From assembly GCF_030347395.1 (NCBI RefSeq), contig NZ_CP128170.1:1116001-1180000 (forward strand): DNA of 64,000 nt, written 5' to 3'. The notes under the pieces are model-generated. The model worked only from the letters and a program-made list of their open reading frames with translations, was not told the origin of the DNA and made no database searches. The translations under genes were made by a program, and so were the position numbers. The first letter of the stretch is position 1. Each line of letters opens with the position of its first letter. This document shows, piece by piece, positions 9,676-17,890 of the stretch. The DNA is from Microbacterium sp. ET2 (lineage in GTDB: Bacteria; Actinomycetota; Actinomycetes; Actinomycetales; Microbacteriaceae).

Positions 9676-11898
9676 ATGAGTCACTCCACCGCGCTGAGTG
9701 CACTCCTGCGCCAGCACCGACTCGACCGTGACCTGACGATGGAGACACTGTCCGAGCGCTCCGGGATCAGCGATCGCGCCATCGGCGACATCGAACGAGG
9801 CGTCAGCACGACGCCGCAGCGCCACACGGTGGTGGCCCTCGCCGATGCACTGTCACTCGACGGTGAGGAGCGGAACGCGTTCTTCGCGGCGGCGCGGGAA
9901 CGGCGGCGGGCGTCGATCTCCGACGGAGACGAGGATGTCGCACGCCTCCGCCCCCACTGGATCGACGACTTCACCGGCCGGGAGACCGATGTCGCGCTCA
10001 TCGTGGAGATGCTCGGCACATCGGACGGGCCGCGGAGTGTGGCGTCACCCGTCATCGTCAGCGGTACGCCGGGTGTCGGGAAGACGTCAGTGGCGGTCGA
10101 AGCGCTGCGGCGAGCTCGCCCGGAGGGCTACCGGGAGCTTTTCCTCGATCTGCAGGGGGTGGGGGGACGGCCGCTGACGCCGTTGCAGGTGCTGCGCGGG
10201 CTTCTGCGCCAGCTCACGAACGGGAAGGACATGTCCCGTTCGTTCGCGGAGGCGGCGGAGGCGTGGGCGGATGCCACAGCCAGAACACCCGTCATGGCGA
10301 TTCTGGACGACGCGGCTCTCGAGTCGCAGGTACGCCCCGTGCTCGCCGCCGACAGCCGGTCACGGCTGATCGTCACCTCCCGTCGTACGCTGCCCGGCGT
10401 TGAGGGCGCGCAGCATGTCAGCCTTCCGCCCTTCACGCGCACGGACAGCCTGTCATTCCTCAGGACTGCTATCCCGGCGGCGCAACGCACCGACCGGAGC
10501 CTCGACGAACTCGCGGAGCTCTGCAGCGACCTGCCCCTCGCGCTTCGCGTGGCGGCAGGACGGATAAGCGCCCAGGCGACCCGCACCGCCGAGGACTTCG
10601 TCCGTCGGCTGAGAGCGGAGAACAAGCGCCTGGGTCTGCTCGTCGCCGGCGATCTCGCCGTAGAACGGGTCTTCGCGGCATCGTACGACGCGCTCCCCAC
10701 CCCCATCCGCTCGCTCTTCCAGGACCTCGCTCTGTTGACTGCATCGTCGACTTTCAGCGCCGACGCGGCCTCCGCGGTTCACGGCACGCAGGCCGATGTC
10801 ACCCAGGATCTCCTGGACGGGCTCGTGGATTTCGGCATGGTGGAGCCGCTGTACGGCGGCAGATACCGTCTGCACGAGCTCCTGCGGCTCTACGCGACGC
10901 AGCGGCTCGAAGCCGAGCATCCGACCGACGAGATCGACAGACGCACGACCCGTCTCAACGGCTGGATGATCGACACCGCCGCCCGTTACGGAAGCGCCTT
11001 CGCCCCGTCGGGGGAAGGCGGCGACCTCGAGGAGGCGAGGCGGTGGCTGACGACCGAGGTCGACTACTGGTGGGCCGGACTGCGGCGCACGGCTGCGGAC
11101 GGAGATCACGAACACGTGCGAGACGCCGCCGCAGACATTCGATGGTTCGGAGATCGCTGGCTCGAATGGGGACATTGGCACGAGTTCTTCACCGTGTTCG
11201 CCGAGTCGGCGGAGGCGCTCGGCGATGAGCGGACACAGGCCGACGCGCTCGGCGACGTCGCGTACATGCACCTCTTCGAGACGTTCGACTACCGGAGGGC
11301 GGAGATCGCCGCGCGACAGTCGCTCGACCGAGCCACCGCGATCGGTGATGAGGTGCTCCGGGGATGGGCGCTCACGCACCTCTCGGGGAGCGCGACCTTC
11401 GCCGGGAACCCCGCTCTCGGTGCAGACCACGCTCGGGAGGCCGTGGCGGCCTTCCAGGCGGCGGGCACGATGGAGGGCGAGCTGCAGGCCCGGCAAGCGC
11501 TCGCAGACGTGCTCCGCCATACGGATCCCGGCGAGTCTCTCGCGGAACTGGAGCACGTCCTCGCTCTCACGGCCTCGCCGACCACGCAGATCGACGAGTA
11601 CTACCGCGCCAGCACTCGCGACAGCGCGCTCTCGGGAGCGGCGCGGACACTCCTCGCGCTGGAGAGATACGACGACGTGCTCCGCGTGACGACCGAACTG
11701 GCCCAGGTGACGGGCGACGACTCCTTCCAGGCACGGGCGCTGAGGCACCGTGGCTTCGCCTTGATGGGCTTGGGACGGCTGGACGATGCCCGCGCCGACC
11801 TCACCCTCGCCCTCGCCCTGGCGGGAACGCATCGACCCGACGAGTGGGCGGTTGAGATCGAGGAGGCGCTGACGCAGATCGACCCATCTCAGGCATGA
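9676..11898 (+). CDS. XRE helix-turn-helix, NB-ARC ATPase and TPR regulator
   Basis: 740 residues. The start ATG 9676 has GAGGTG seven bases upstream, and a longer open frame upstream is only the shadow of the hydrolase gene. Residues 1-65 form a Cro/C1-type HTH ([20 protein letters not shown]). Next is an NB-ARC/STAND ATPase: Walker [17 protein letters not shown] near residue 135, Walker B-like [15 protein letters not shown] near 210, a GLPL-like [14 protein letters not shown] near 290. The rest is a helical TPR-like region with GDVAYMHL and similar repeats. STAND proteins of this plan act as signal-gated switches. Divergent position suggests control of the two hydrolases at 7994-9555. The 3-prime end overlaps the convergent gene at 11889 by 10 bases. 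Confidence 0.87.
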   Translation: MSHSTALSALLRQHRLDRDLTMETLSERSGISDRAIGDIERGVSTTPQRHTVVALADALSLDGEERNAFFAAARERRRASISDGDEDVARLRPHWIDDFTGRETDVALIVEMLGTSDGPRSVASPVIVSGTPGVGKTSVAVEALRRARPEGYRELFLDLQGVGGRPLTPLQVLRGLLRQLTNGKDMSRSFAEAAEAWADATARTPVMAILDDAALESQVRPVLAADSRSRLIVTSRRTLPGVEGAQHVSLPPFTRTDSLSFLRTAIPAAQRTDRSLDELAELCSDLPLALRVAAGRISAQATRTAEDFVRRLRAENKRLGLLVAGDLAVERVFAASYDALPTPIRSLFQDLALLTASSTFSADAASAVHGTQADVTQDLLDGLVDFGMVEPLYGGRYRLHELLRLYATQRLEAEHPTDEIDRRTTRLNGWMIDTAARYGSAFAPSGEGGDLEEARRWLTTEVDYWWAGLRRTAADGDHEHVRDAAADIRWFGDRWLEWGHWHEFFTVFAESAEALGDERTQADALGDVAYMHLFETFDYRRAEIAARQSLDRATAIGDEVLRGWALTHLSGSATFAGNPALGADHAREAVAAFQAAGTMEGELQARQALADVLRHTDPGESLAELEHVLALTASPTTQIDEYYRASTRDSALSGAARTLLALERYDDVLRVTTELAQVTGDDSFQARALRHRGFALMGLGRLDDARADLTLALALAGTHRPDEWAVEIEEALTQIDPSQA

Positions 11899-12638
11899 GA
11901 TCGCATGTTCCTCCGCATCGCGGGTCTTGATCCCGGTGAGACCGGCACCGGCCGAGGCGAGCCCTCGGCGACCGTGGCATCGATGAGCGCCTGCAGGTCC
12001 TCTCTCGGGAGGTCGGCGCCGAAGGTCGGATTGCCTGGCTGCAGAACGACGCCCGCGGCGAGGGGACCCGCGACGATCGGGTCGAAACCCAAAGCGTCGA
12101 CGAATGCGCTGACCTGCGCGAGGTCGTCGGGGTGGTCGCCGGCGATCGCGATGGCCTTGCGTCCGGGGACGCCGGGGGGTCGGGATTCCTCCTCGAGGTC
12201 GTGATAACCCATATGGTTCAGCGCCTTCACGACGTGCGAGCCGGCAAGGAAATCCTGGACCATCTCGCTCGTGGAGGTGCGCGGGTCGTTCAGGTCGTCC
12301 CGGATGCCGTCGGTCTCCCACCAGTAGTTCATGGCGTCGATGACGAGCGTGCCGTCGAGCTCTGCTGCGGGGAGGTGGCGGTACTTCCCGAGGGGCAGCG
12401 CGAGGACGGCGATGTCCGCCTCGCGCGCGGCATCCTCCGCCCGAACGGCGATCGCGCCCGGCGCCAGCACGTCGACAGTGAGAGCGATCCGCTCGGGTTC
12501 CCTGGAACCGGCGATGAGTACGCGGTACCCGGCGGCCAGCGCGAGGCGGGCGAGCACGGTGCCGACCTTCCCCGCCCCGAGGATTCCGACCGTCGTGCTG
12601 CGGCGCATCGTGTGATCCGTGTCACTACGCTCGTTCAT
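11889..12638 (-). CDS. NADP/F420-type oxidoreductase (NADPH-dependent F420 reductase family)
   Basis: 249 residues. It has a Rossmann start [17 protein letters not shown], then [19 protein letters not shown] and [13 protein letters not shown], matching the F420:NADPH reductase-like family that shares the YadP/ProC-type fold. The [14 protein letters not shown] segment resembles the F420-binding side of that family. The start overlaps the stop of the upstream LLM gene in ATGA (12635-12638), so it is translationally coupled. Context with two LLM-type flavin/F420 oxidoreductases suggests it supplies reduced cofactor, or acts on a related substrate. The C-terminus [12 protein letters not shown] is basic and overlaps the convergent regulator. 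Confidence 0.8.
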   Translation of the reverse strand: MNERSDTDHTMRRSTTVGILGAGKVGTVLARLALAAGYRVLIAGSREPERIALTVDVLAPGAIAVRAEDAAREADIAVLALPLGKYRHLPAAELDGTLVIDAMNYWWETDGIRDDLNDPRTSTSEMVQDFLAGSHVVKALNHMGYHDLEEESRPPGVPGRKAIAIAGDHPDDLAQVSAFVDALGFDPIVAGPLAAGVVLQPGNPTFGADLPREDLQALIDATVAEGSPRPVPVSPGSRPAMRRNMRSHA

Positions 12639-13720
12639 CGGCGGAAGGACGCCCCGGTCATGGCTGCGCGTGCGGGCGTCTCGGCGAGGATTTCGCGGAC
12701 CATCGGGATCACTTTCGTGCCGTACAGTTCGACAGCACGAAGACGGGCGCTCGCCGAAAGGGCACCGCCGGCTGTGTAGATGAGGTCGAATCGTCCGACA
12801 TCAAGGGTTCGAATGGCCGCCCCCATCTTGCGCGCTACTGTCTCCGGCGAACCGACATAGAGCGATCCGTGCGCGACATCGGCCTCGAAGTCCGACCGCT
12901 GCAGGGGCGGCCAGCCCCGCAGCGCTCCGATCCGATCGCGGATGATCTTGTAACCGGGGTAGAAGGTCTCCATTGCCTCCTCGTCAGTGTCAGCGATGAA
13001 TCCCGGCGAATGCATACCGACCGGGTAGGCGGTTGTGCCCAGTTGCTCCGTCGCGCGCCGGTACAGATCGACGTACGGCGCGAAGCGAGCGGGGGCGCCG
13101 CCGATGATGGCGAGCATGAGGCGGAATCCGTACTGAGCCGTGCGCAGCACCGACTGCGGAGTGCCGCCGACGCCGACCCACGTGCGCAACCGGCCGGAGT
13201 CGGTCTTGGGAAACACGTCTGCGCCGTGGAGTGCGGCGCGGGTCGTCCCCTCCCACGTGACCGGCTTCTCATCGAGCAGGGCATGGAACAGATCGATCTT
13301 CTCGTCGAAGAGCACCTCGTAGTCGGAGAGGTCATATCCGAAAAGGGGGAACGACTCGGTGAACGATCCGCGGCCGAGGATCACCTCCGCGCGCCCTCTG
13401 GAAAGAGCGTCGACGGTGGCGAAACGCTGGAACACCCGCACCGGGTCGTCGGAGGACAGCACGGTGACGCCGGAGCCGAGACGGATGCGCTCGGTCACCG
13501 TGGCGATCCCGGCGAGAACGGTTTCCGGAGAGGAGATCGCGAACTCCGGACGGTGGTGCTCTCCAATGGCGATCGCATCGATGCCGAGGTCGTCCGCGAG
13601 AACCGCCTCGGCAAGGGTGGCGCGGATCGCCTCGCCGTACGAGACGACGGCACCCCGATCGTCGCGCGGCAGGTCGCCGAACGTATCGACACCGAACTCC
13701 AACTCACTCACGTTGCTCAT
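12635..13720 (-). CDS. LLM-class flavin-dependent oxidoreductase
   Basis: 361 residues of the luciferase-like monooxygenase TIM barrel. Seen: [11 protein letters not shown] at the start, [62 protein letters not shown] and [15 protein letters not shown] near residue 195. This is the subgroup that opens with ELGV-TFGD. Cofactor is FMN or F420 (family knowledge; not distinguishable here). It is 21 bases downstream of a paralogue at 13742 and coupled to the reductase at 11889. AAGGAAGCG precedes the ATG. Confidence 0.87.
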   Translation of the reverse strand: MSNVSELEFGVDTFGDLPRDDRGAVVSYGEAIRATLAEAVLADDLGIDAIAIGEHHRPEFAISSPETVLAGIATVTERIRLGSGVTVLSSDDPVRVFQRFATVDALSRGRAEVILGRGSFTESFPLFGYDLSDYEVLFDEKIDLFHALLDEKPVTWEGTTRAALHGADVFPKTDSGRLRTWVGVGGTPQSVLRTAQYGFRLMLAIIGGAPARFAPYVDLYRRATEQLGTTAYPVGMHSPGFIADTDEEAMETFYPGYKIIRDRIGALRGWPPLQRSDFEADVAHGSLYVGSPETVARKMGAAIRTLDVGRFDLIYTAGGALSASARLRAVELYGTKVIPMVREILAETPARAAMTGASFRR

Positions 13721-13741
13721 GACCGCTTCCTTTCGTGGATC

Positions 13742-14860
13742 TCACGCATGGACGGCTCGACCGCCCTTGACGATCTCTGCCGGAGTGCGCCCTGTGAGGC
13801 GCCAATCACCGGGGTTCTCATGGAGAAGCTCCCGCACCCGAGGGACCACCCGTTCACCGAACAAGCGGATGCTGTGTGCGCGCGCCTCCCGCGGCAGATG
13901 CCGAACGTCGTACTTCAGGTCGAAGCGGGACAAATGGTTGGCGCGGACGATGCTCGCGATTTTCTGGGAGACCGTTTCCGGGGACCCGACGTAGAGCGCA
14001 CCGGTGCTGACCTCCGTCTCGTACCGCTCGGCCGTCGGAGGATAGAACCCGCGCTCTTCGTTGAGCGCGGCGACGACAGGCCGCCAGTACTTCCAGTACG
14101 TGTTCTTGGCTTCCTCGTCGCTGTCGGCGATGAAGCCGATGGAGTGCTGGCCGATCGGAAGCTCTTGCCGTTCAAATCGGGCGAGGGCCCTCAGGTACAA
14201 CTCGGCGTGGCCGGCGAAGCGTTCCGGGCGTCCGGCGATGACCGCCATCATCAAGGGCAACCCGTGCCGGGCCGCACGGACGACGGAATCGGGGCTTCCG
14301 CCGACGCCGATCCAGGTGGGGATCCCTCCCTCGGGCATCCGTGGGTGGAGGCGCACGTCATCGAGGGGGGGCCGGTACCGCCCCGACCATGTCACGCGAT
14401 CCTCACGCATCAGCCGCAGGAATAGGTCCAGCTTCTCTTCGAAGATCTGCTCGTACTCCTCGATGTCGTATCCGAACAGCGAGAAAGACTCGATAGCCGA
14501 AGCGCGCCCGAGAACCAGCTGTGTGCGCCCGCGTGACAGCCCATCAACGGTGGCGAACTGTTGGTACAGCCGCACCGGGTCCTGTGTCGACAAGACGGTG
14601 ACCGACGTGCCGAGCCGGACCGTCGACGTCGCCTGAGCGATGCCGGCCAGTATCACCGGAGTGGCCGAATCAACCATGCCCTCGCGGTAGTGCTCACCGA
14701 CGCTGAAGGAATCGAGCCCCACCGACTCCGCCAGTTGCGCCTCATCGACGAGCAGGAGCAGCGCTTCCTCATCCGACTGCGGGCGTCCCCCATCAGTGGC
14801 GACATCACCGAACGAGTTCACACCGAACTCGAGATCCCTGATCTGCGTTGCCGTGATCAC
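13742..14860 (-). CDS. LLM-class flavin-dependent oxidoreductase, first gene of the MarR-linked operon
   Basis: 372 residues from a GTG at 14860, which has GAGGAG seven bases upstream. An ATG at 14899 gives a longer reading but falls inside the presumed operator. The sequence parallels its neighbour: LEFGVNSFGDVATDG, VGEHYREGMVDSATPVILAG, VRLGTSVTVLSTQDPVRLYQ, LVLGRASAIESFSLFGYD, PTWIGVGGSPDSVVRAA. The two genes look like a tandem duplication that has diverged. The promoter region to the divergent MarR gene contains two GACATGTC palindromes, so MarR repression is likely. A role in detoxification or catabolism of an unidentified compound is inference. Confidence 0.87.
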   Translation of the reverse strand: MITATQIRDLEFGVNSFGDVATDGGRPQSDEEALLLLVDEAQLAESVGLDSFSVGEHYREGMVDSATPVILAGIAQATSTVRLGTSVTVLSTQDPVRLYQQFATVDGLSRGRTQLVLGRASAIESFSLFGYDIEEYEQIFEEKLDLFLRLMREDRVTWSGRYRPPLDDVRLHPRMPEGGIPTWIGVGGSPDSVVRAARHGLPLMMAVIAGRPERFAGHAELYLRALARFERQELPIGQHSIGFIADSDEEAKNTYWKYWRPVVAALNEERGFYPPTAERYETEVSTGALYVGSPETVSQKIASIVRANHLSRFDLKYDVRHLPREARAHSIRLFGERVVPRVRELLHENPGDWRLTGRTPAEIVKGGRAVHA

Positions 14861-14886
14861 CGCGCTTCTCCTCGCTCGTATGCGGA

Positions 14887-14924
14887 TTGACATGTCCATG
14901 CCTGAACATGGTGATTGACATGTC
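14887..14924. promoter_or_regulatory. Twin palindromic operator between MarR and the LLM operon
   Basis: TTGACATGTC occurs at 14887-14896 and again at 14915-14924. Each holds the perfect palindrome GACATGTC, with centres 28 bases apart. Between them CATG-CCTGAA-CATG (14897-14910) forms a further inverted repeat. The site lies in the 82 bases between the divergent LLM (GTG 14860) and MarR (ATG 14943) starts, as expected for a MarR autoregulatory operator. Confidence 0.7.
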
Positions 14925-14942
14925 TATTCCCGTGGAGGAGAA

Positions 14943-15428
14943 ATGATGGCCGAAAGCCACAGGAAGGTGCCCACGCACGAGCAGCTGCGGATCTGGCGGG
15001 AGTACATCGAAACCTCCGAAGCGATCCGCACGCGTCTCGGGAGTCGCATGCAATCCGAGTCGTCGCTGTCGGCGGGCGACTACAGAGTGCTGCTCGCCCT
15101 GAGCGAGGCGCCGCAGCACACTTTGCGTTCCTCGGAGCTGGCGGCGATCCTGGGGTGGGAACGAAGTCGTCTCTCCCACCATCTGGGCCGGATGGAGAAG
15201 CGCAACCTCATCCGTCGGACCCCCTGCGCGGATGACGTGCACGGCGTGGACGTGACCGCGACGGAGCACGGCCGGGAAAGGTTCCGCAGCGGGTCCGTTC
15301 CGCATCTGCGTGCCGTGCGCGAGATCTTCGCCGACGCGCTCTCCCCCGAGCAGTTCGCCCATCTCGACGAAATCACAGCGTCGCTGCGCCGGCACCTCGG
15401 CCTCGACAACACGACCACGGCGGAGTGA
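14943..15428 (+). CDS. MarR-family transcriptional regulator
   Basis: 161 residues. GTGGAGGAG lies just upstream of a double ATG (14943 and 14946). Winged helix-turn-helix is visible at SAGDYRVLLALSEAP (residues about 40), LRSSELAAILGWERSRLSHH (recognition helix about residues 60-80) and the wing LIRRTPCADDVHGVDVTATEHG. The C-terminal helix, rich in Leu, would dimerise. Upstream palindromes and divergent arrangement indicate that it controls itself and the LLM/reductase operon at 11889-14860. The ligand is unknown. Confidence 0.88.
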   Translation: MMAESHRKVPTHEQLRIWREYIETSEAIRTRLGSRMQSESSLSAGDYRVLLALSEAPQHTLRSSELAAILGWERSRLSHHLGRMEKRNLIRRTPCADDVHGVDVTATEHGRERFRSGSVPHLRAVREIFADALSPEQFAHLDEITASLRRHLGLDNTTTAE

Positions 15429-15460
15429 CGCGGCCACCCGCGTCATCCCACTGCGGCGAC

Positions 15461-15486
15461 GCCCCGTGTGGACGGGACGACGGGGC
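15461..15486. terminator. Possible hairpin terminator between convergent genes
   Basis: Seven-base arms GCCCCGT and ACGGGGC enclose a 12-base loop. It lies between the ends of the MarR gene (15428) and the RidA-family gene (15497). The stem is short and there is no U-tract. Confidence 0.4.
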
Positions 15487-15496
15487 CTGATTCATC

Positions 15497-15934
15497 TCAC
15501 CCGGCATCGTCGCGGATCAAGGCAGTGACACGTATCTCCACGCGCATCCCGGGGAGCCCGAATGCCGCCACACCCGTCTGCGTCCAGATCGGAAAACGAT
15601 CACCCATGCGGTCGCGAAACTGCTGCACCATCAGCCGGTTGTCCTCTTCGCCGATGACATCGCCGTCCGGGAGATGGTAAGAGTTCACATGGACCACATC
15701 GCGCCAGCTCGCGCCAGCAGCCGCAAGCGTGCGCTCGACGTTGTCGAACGCACGGATGATCTCGTCCTCGAGCGTGCCGACAAGCGTCAGATCGTCGCCC
15801 CACCCTCCCTGACCTGAGGTCTCGACGCGTTGCCCGATCCTCAAGGCCTGCGAATAGTGCAGACCTTTTCTCAGCGTGTCACCATATCCCGGAGTCGCGA
15901 AGAACCGCGGACTTTCCTCACTCGCGTCAACCAT
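15497..15934 (-). CDS. RidA/YjgF-family protein
   Basis: 145 residues, close to the family's usual 125-150. Seen: ETSGQGGWGDD, IIRAFDNVERTLAAAGASWRDVVHVNSYHLP and the C-terminal MRVEIRVTALIRDD, whose Arg corresponds to the conserved carboxylate-binding Arg of RidA enamine/imine deaminases. The GVAAFGLPGMRVEI block replaces the more common VAALP-GA-VEIE. It may hydrolyse reactive imines, or act in a specific catabolic route as many RidA subgroups do. AAGGAG stands eight bases before the ATG. It is a stand-alone gene; bases 15935-16117 upstream show no further gene. Confidence 0.85.
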   Translation of the reverse strand: MVDASEESPRFFATPGYGDTLRKGLHYSQALRIGQRVETSGQGGWGDDLTLVGTLEDEIIRAFDNVERTLAAAGASWRDVVHVNSYHLPDGDVIGEEDNRLMVQQFRDRMGDRFPIWTQTGVAAFGLPGMRVEIRVTALIRDDAG

Positions 15935-16117
15935 GAAGGCTGCTCCTTCCTCACATTCGACGCCACCCGTCGCTTCGGTCCCCGGCGCTCACGGTGCGAC
16001 GTGCTCCCAGGAAATGCCGTGTGGTTGGCACAGGGTCAAGGAGATGGTTCGCGATCGAAGGCGTCGTCGTGCGGCGAGCGGAGCGCGGTGGTGACGTGAA
16101 CACCGGAGTTCAGCCGC

Positions 16118-16345
16118 TCACGCGCAGACGCGGACGCTTCGCCCCTCGAATGTCACGACATCGCCGAGCTGCAATTGCCGCCCCCGTCGGCGTTCCACCT
16201 CGTCGTTGACCGTCACGAAGCCGTCGATGATCGCTTCTTTGACGTCGCCGCCGGAGTCGAGGACGCCGGCGAACTTCAGGAACTGCCCGAGGCGGATGCC
16301 CTCGCCGCCGATCGAGACATCGGTGATCGGGGTCGCATCCGGCAT
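16118..16345 (-). CDS. S4-domain RNA-binding protein (YbcJ/YaaA-like)
   Basis: 75 residues, the size of stand-alone S4 proteins. Seen: IRLGQFLKFAGVLDSGGDVKEAI followed by GFVTVNDEVERRRGRQLQLGDVV, the complete S4 fold with the G-x-V-x-V-N signature. Such proteins bind structured RNA, probably ribosomal or tRNA. The ATG at 16345 is preceded by TAGCAT and exactly six bases, fitting a leaderless start; no Shine-Dalgarno sequence is present. Confidence 0.87.
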   Translation of the reverse strand: MPDATPITDVSIGGEGIRLGQFLKFAGVLDSGGDVKEAIIDGFVTVNDEVERRRGRQLQLGDVVTFEGRSVRVCA

Positions 16346-16389
16346 CTTCGAATGCTAACCCGCCGGCGGGCCCACTTCACGGCCGCGCC

Positions 16390-17772
16390 TCACGCCTTCG
16401 CGAGCCCGTAGATCGGGCTCTTCGCCTGCTCCGCCTCGTGGTCGGGTCCGAGCGGGATGCCGGTGCGGTCGCGCAGCACGAGCGTCGCCGCGAGGCCGAG
16501 CACCGTCATCCCCGCGAGGTAGAGGGCGACCGACCAGGTCGAACCGGTGGCCTGCACGAGCGCCGTCGCGATCGTCGGAGCGAAAGCGCCGCCGAGGATG
16601 GCCCCGATCGCGTACGAGATCGACACTCCGGAGAACCGGATGGAGGCCGGGAACAGCTCGGCGTAGTACGCAGCCTGCTGGCCGTAGGTGAAGCCCAGGC
16701 CGATGGCGAGGATCGCCAATCCCGTGAAGAGGAGACCGATGTCACCGGTGTTCACGAGGGGGAACAGGGTGAGTACGCCCACCAACTGCAGCAGCCAGCC
16801 GCCGATGTAGGTGGTGCGACGACCGATCTTGTCGCTGAGCCACCCGGCGACCCACGTGGAGGCCAGCCAGAACACCGCCGAGCCGGTGACGGCGAGGAGC
16901 ACGCTGCTGCGCTCGAGCGCGAGCGGGCCCTCGGGGTTGGTGGCGTAGTTCTGGATGTAGCCGCCGGTGGTCATGTAGCCGACGGCGTTGTTGCCGGCGA
17001 AGACGAGGGCGGCGATGAACACCAGCAGAGCGTGCTTGCGGAACAGCTGCGCGATGGGGGTGCGGGTTCGTTCCTTGCGCTCGGCGAGCTCGACGAAGAC
17101 CGGGCTCTCCTCGACGCGACGACGGATGTAGTACCCGACGAGGATCAGCACGATCGAGAAGAGGAACGGCACGCGCCAGCCCCACTCGAGGAAAGCGTCG
17201 CCGGGGGCGAGCACCGACATCAGCGCCATCATCCCCGACGCGAGCAGCAGGCCGATGGGCACGCCGATCTGGGGCGATGCGCCGAAGAGTCCGCGCTTGC
17301 GCTTCGGCGCGTGCTCGACGGCCATCAGCACGGCGCCGCCCCACTCGCCACCGGCCGAGATGCCCTGCAGGATGCGCAGGACGATGAGCAGGATGGGCGC
17401 GGCGACACCGATGGCCGCGTATGTGGGCAGGAGCCCGACGAGGGTCGTTGCAACCCCCATGAGAACCAGGGTGATCACCAGCACGATCCGGCGGCCGTAC
17501 TTGTCGCCGAAGTGACCGGCGAGGAAGGCTCCGAGGGGCCGGAAGAGGAAGCTGATGCCGACCGTGAGGAACGACAGGATGATGCCCATCGTCTCGCCGA
17601 GGGGCGCGAAGAAGAGCTGGGCGAAGACCAGCCCCGCCGCCTGGGCGTAGATGAAGAAGTCGTACCACTCGACCGTGGTTCCCACGACGGTCGCGAACAC
17701 GACACGGCGGCGATCTTTCGGTGTACTGATGGTGCCGGTGGGCGTGAACCCCTGTTGCGATGTCTCGCTCAT
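16390..17772 (-). CDS. MFS transporter, metabolite:H+ symporter (MHS) type
   Basis: 460 residues with twelve predicted membrane segments. The family motifs VVFATVVGTTVEWYDFFIYA at the start and GHFGDKYGRRIVL (loop 2-3, MFS motif) are visible, plus RILQGISAGGEWGGAVLM and the second-half copy GWLSDKIGRRTTY. The MHS family moves carboxylates and aromatic acids with protons. ATG 17772 has GAGGAG upstream; the frame beyond it is spurious. It is divergent from the homoprotocatechuate cluster, sharing a promoter region with a GntR-like site, so uptake of 4-hydroxyphenylacetate, homoprotocatechuate or a related acid is likely (inference). Confidence 0.87.
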   Translation of the reverse strand: MSETSQQGFTPTGTISTPKDRRRVVFATVVGTTVEWYDFFIYAQAAGLVFAQLFFAPLGETMGIILSFLTVGISFLFRPLGAFLAGHFGDKYGRRIVLVITLVLMGVATTLVGLLPTYAAIGVAAPILLIVLRILQGISAGGEWGGAVLMAVEHAPKRKRGLFGASPQIGVPIGLLLASGMMALMSVLAPGDAFLEWGWRVPFLFSIVLILVGYYIRRRVEESPVFVELAERKERTRTPIAQLFRKHALLVFIAALVFAGNNAVGYMTTGGYIQNYATNPEGPLALERSSVLLAVTGSAVFWLASTWVAGWLSDKIGRRTTYIGGWLLQLVGVLTLFPLVNTGDIGLLFTGLAILAIGLGFTYGQQAAYYAELFPASIRFSGVSISYAIGAILGGAFAPTIATALVQATGSTWSVALYLAGMTVLGLAATLVLRDRTGIPLGPDHEAEQAKSPIYGLAKA

Positions 17773-17842
17773 CTTCAATGACTCCTCGTGACGACGTTGT
17801 CTCCGGCGGTGCACGATGCCATCGCTTGCCGGGGCGGTGTCG

Positions 17843-17854
17843 ATAATATACGAT
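17843..17854. promoter_or_regulatory. Putative GntR operator, left copy
   Basis: ATAATATACGAT lies in an AT-rich patch in the 118 bases between the divergent MFS (17772) and FAH-RraA (17891) starts. Its reverse complement resembles the site at 24393-24404; the two agree at 10 of 12 positions. The cluster's own GntR/FCD regulator at 19372 is the natural candidate to bind both. Confidence 0.6.
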
Positions 17855-17890
17855 TTGGAATATGCCGCAAGTGCGGAGGCAAGGGAGCTC

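Noticed and set aside
14861-14899. Longer N-terminus of the LLM protein from ATG 14899
   Set aside because: No ribosome binding site and it lies within the operator palindromes; GTG 14860 has GAGGAG at good spacing.
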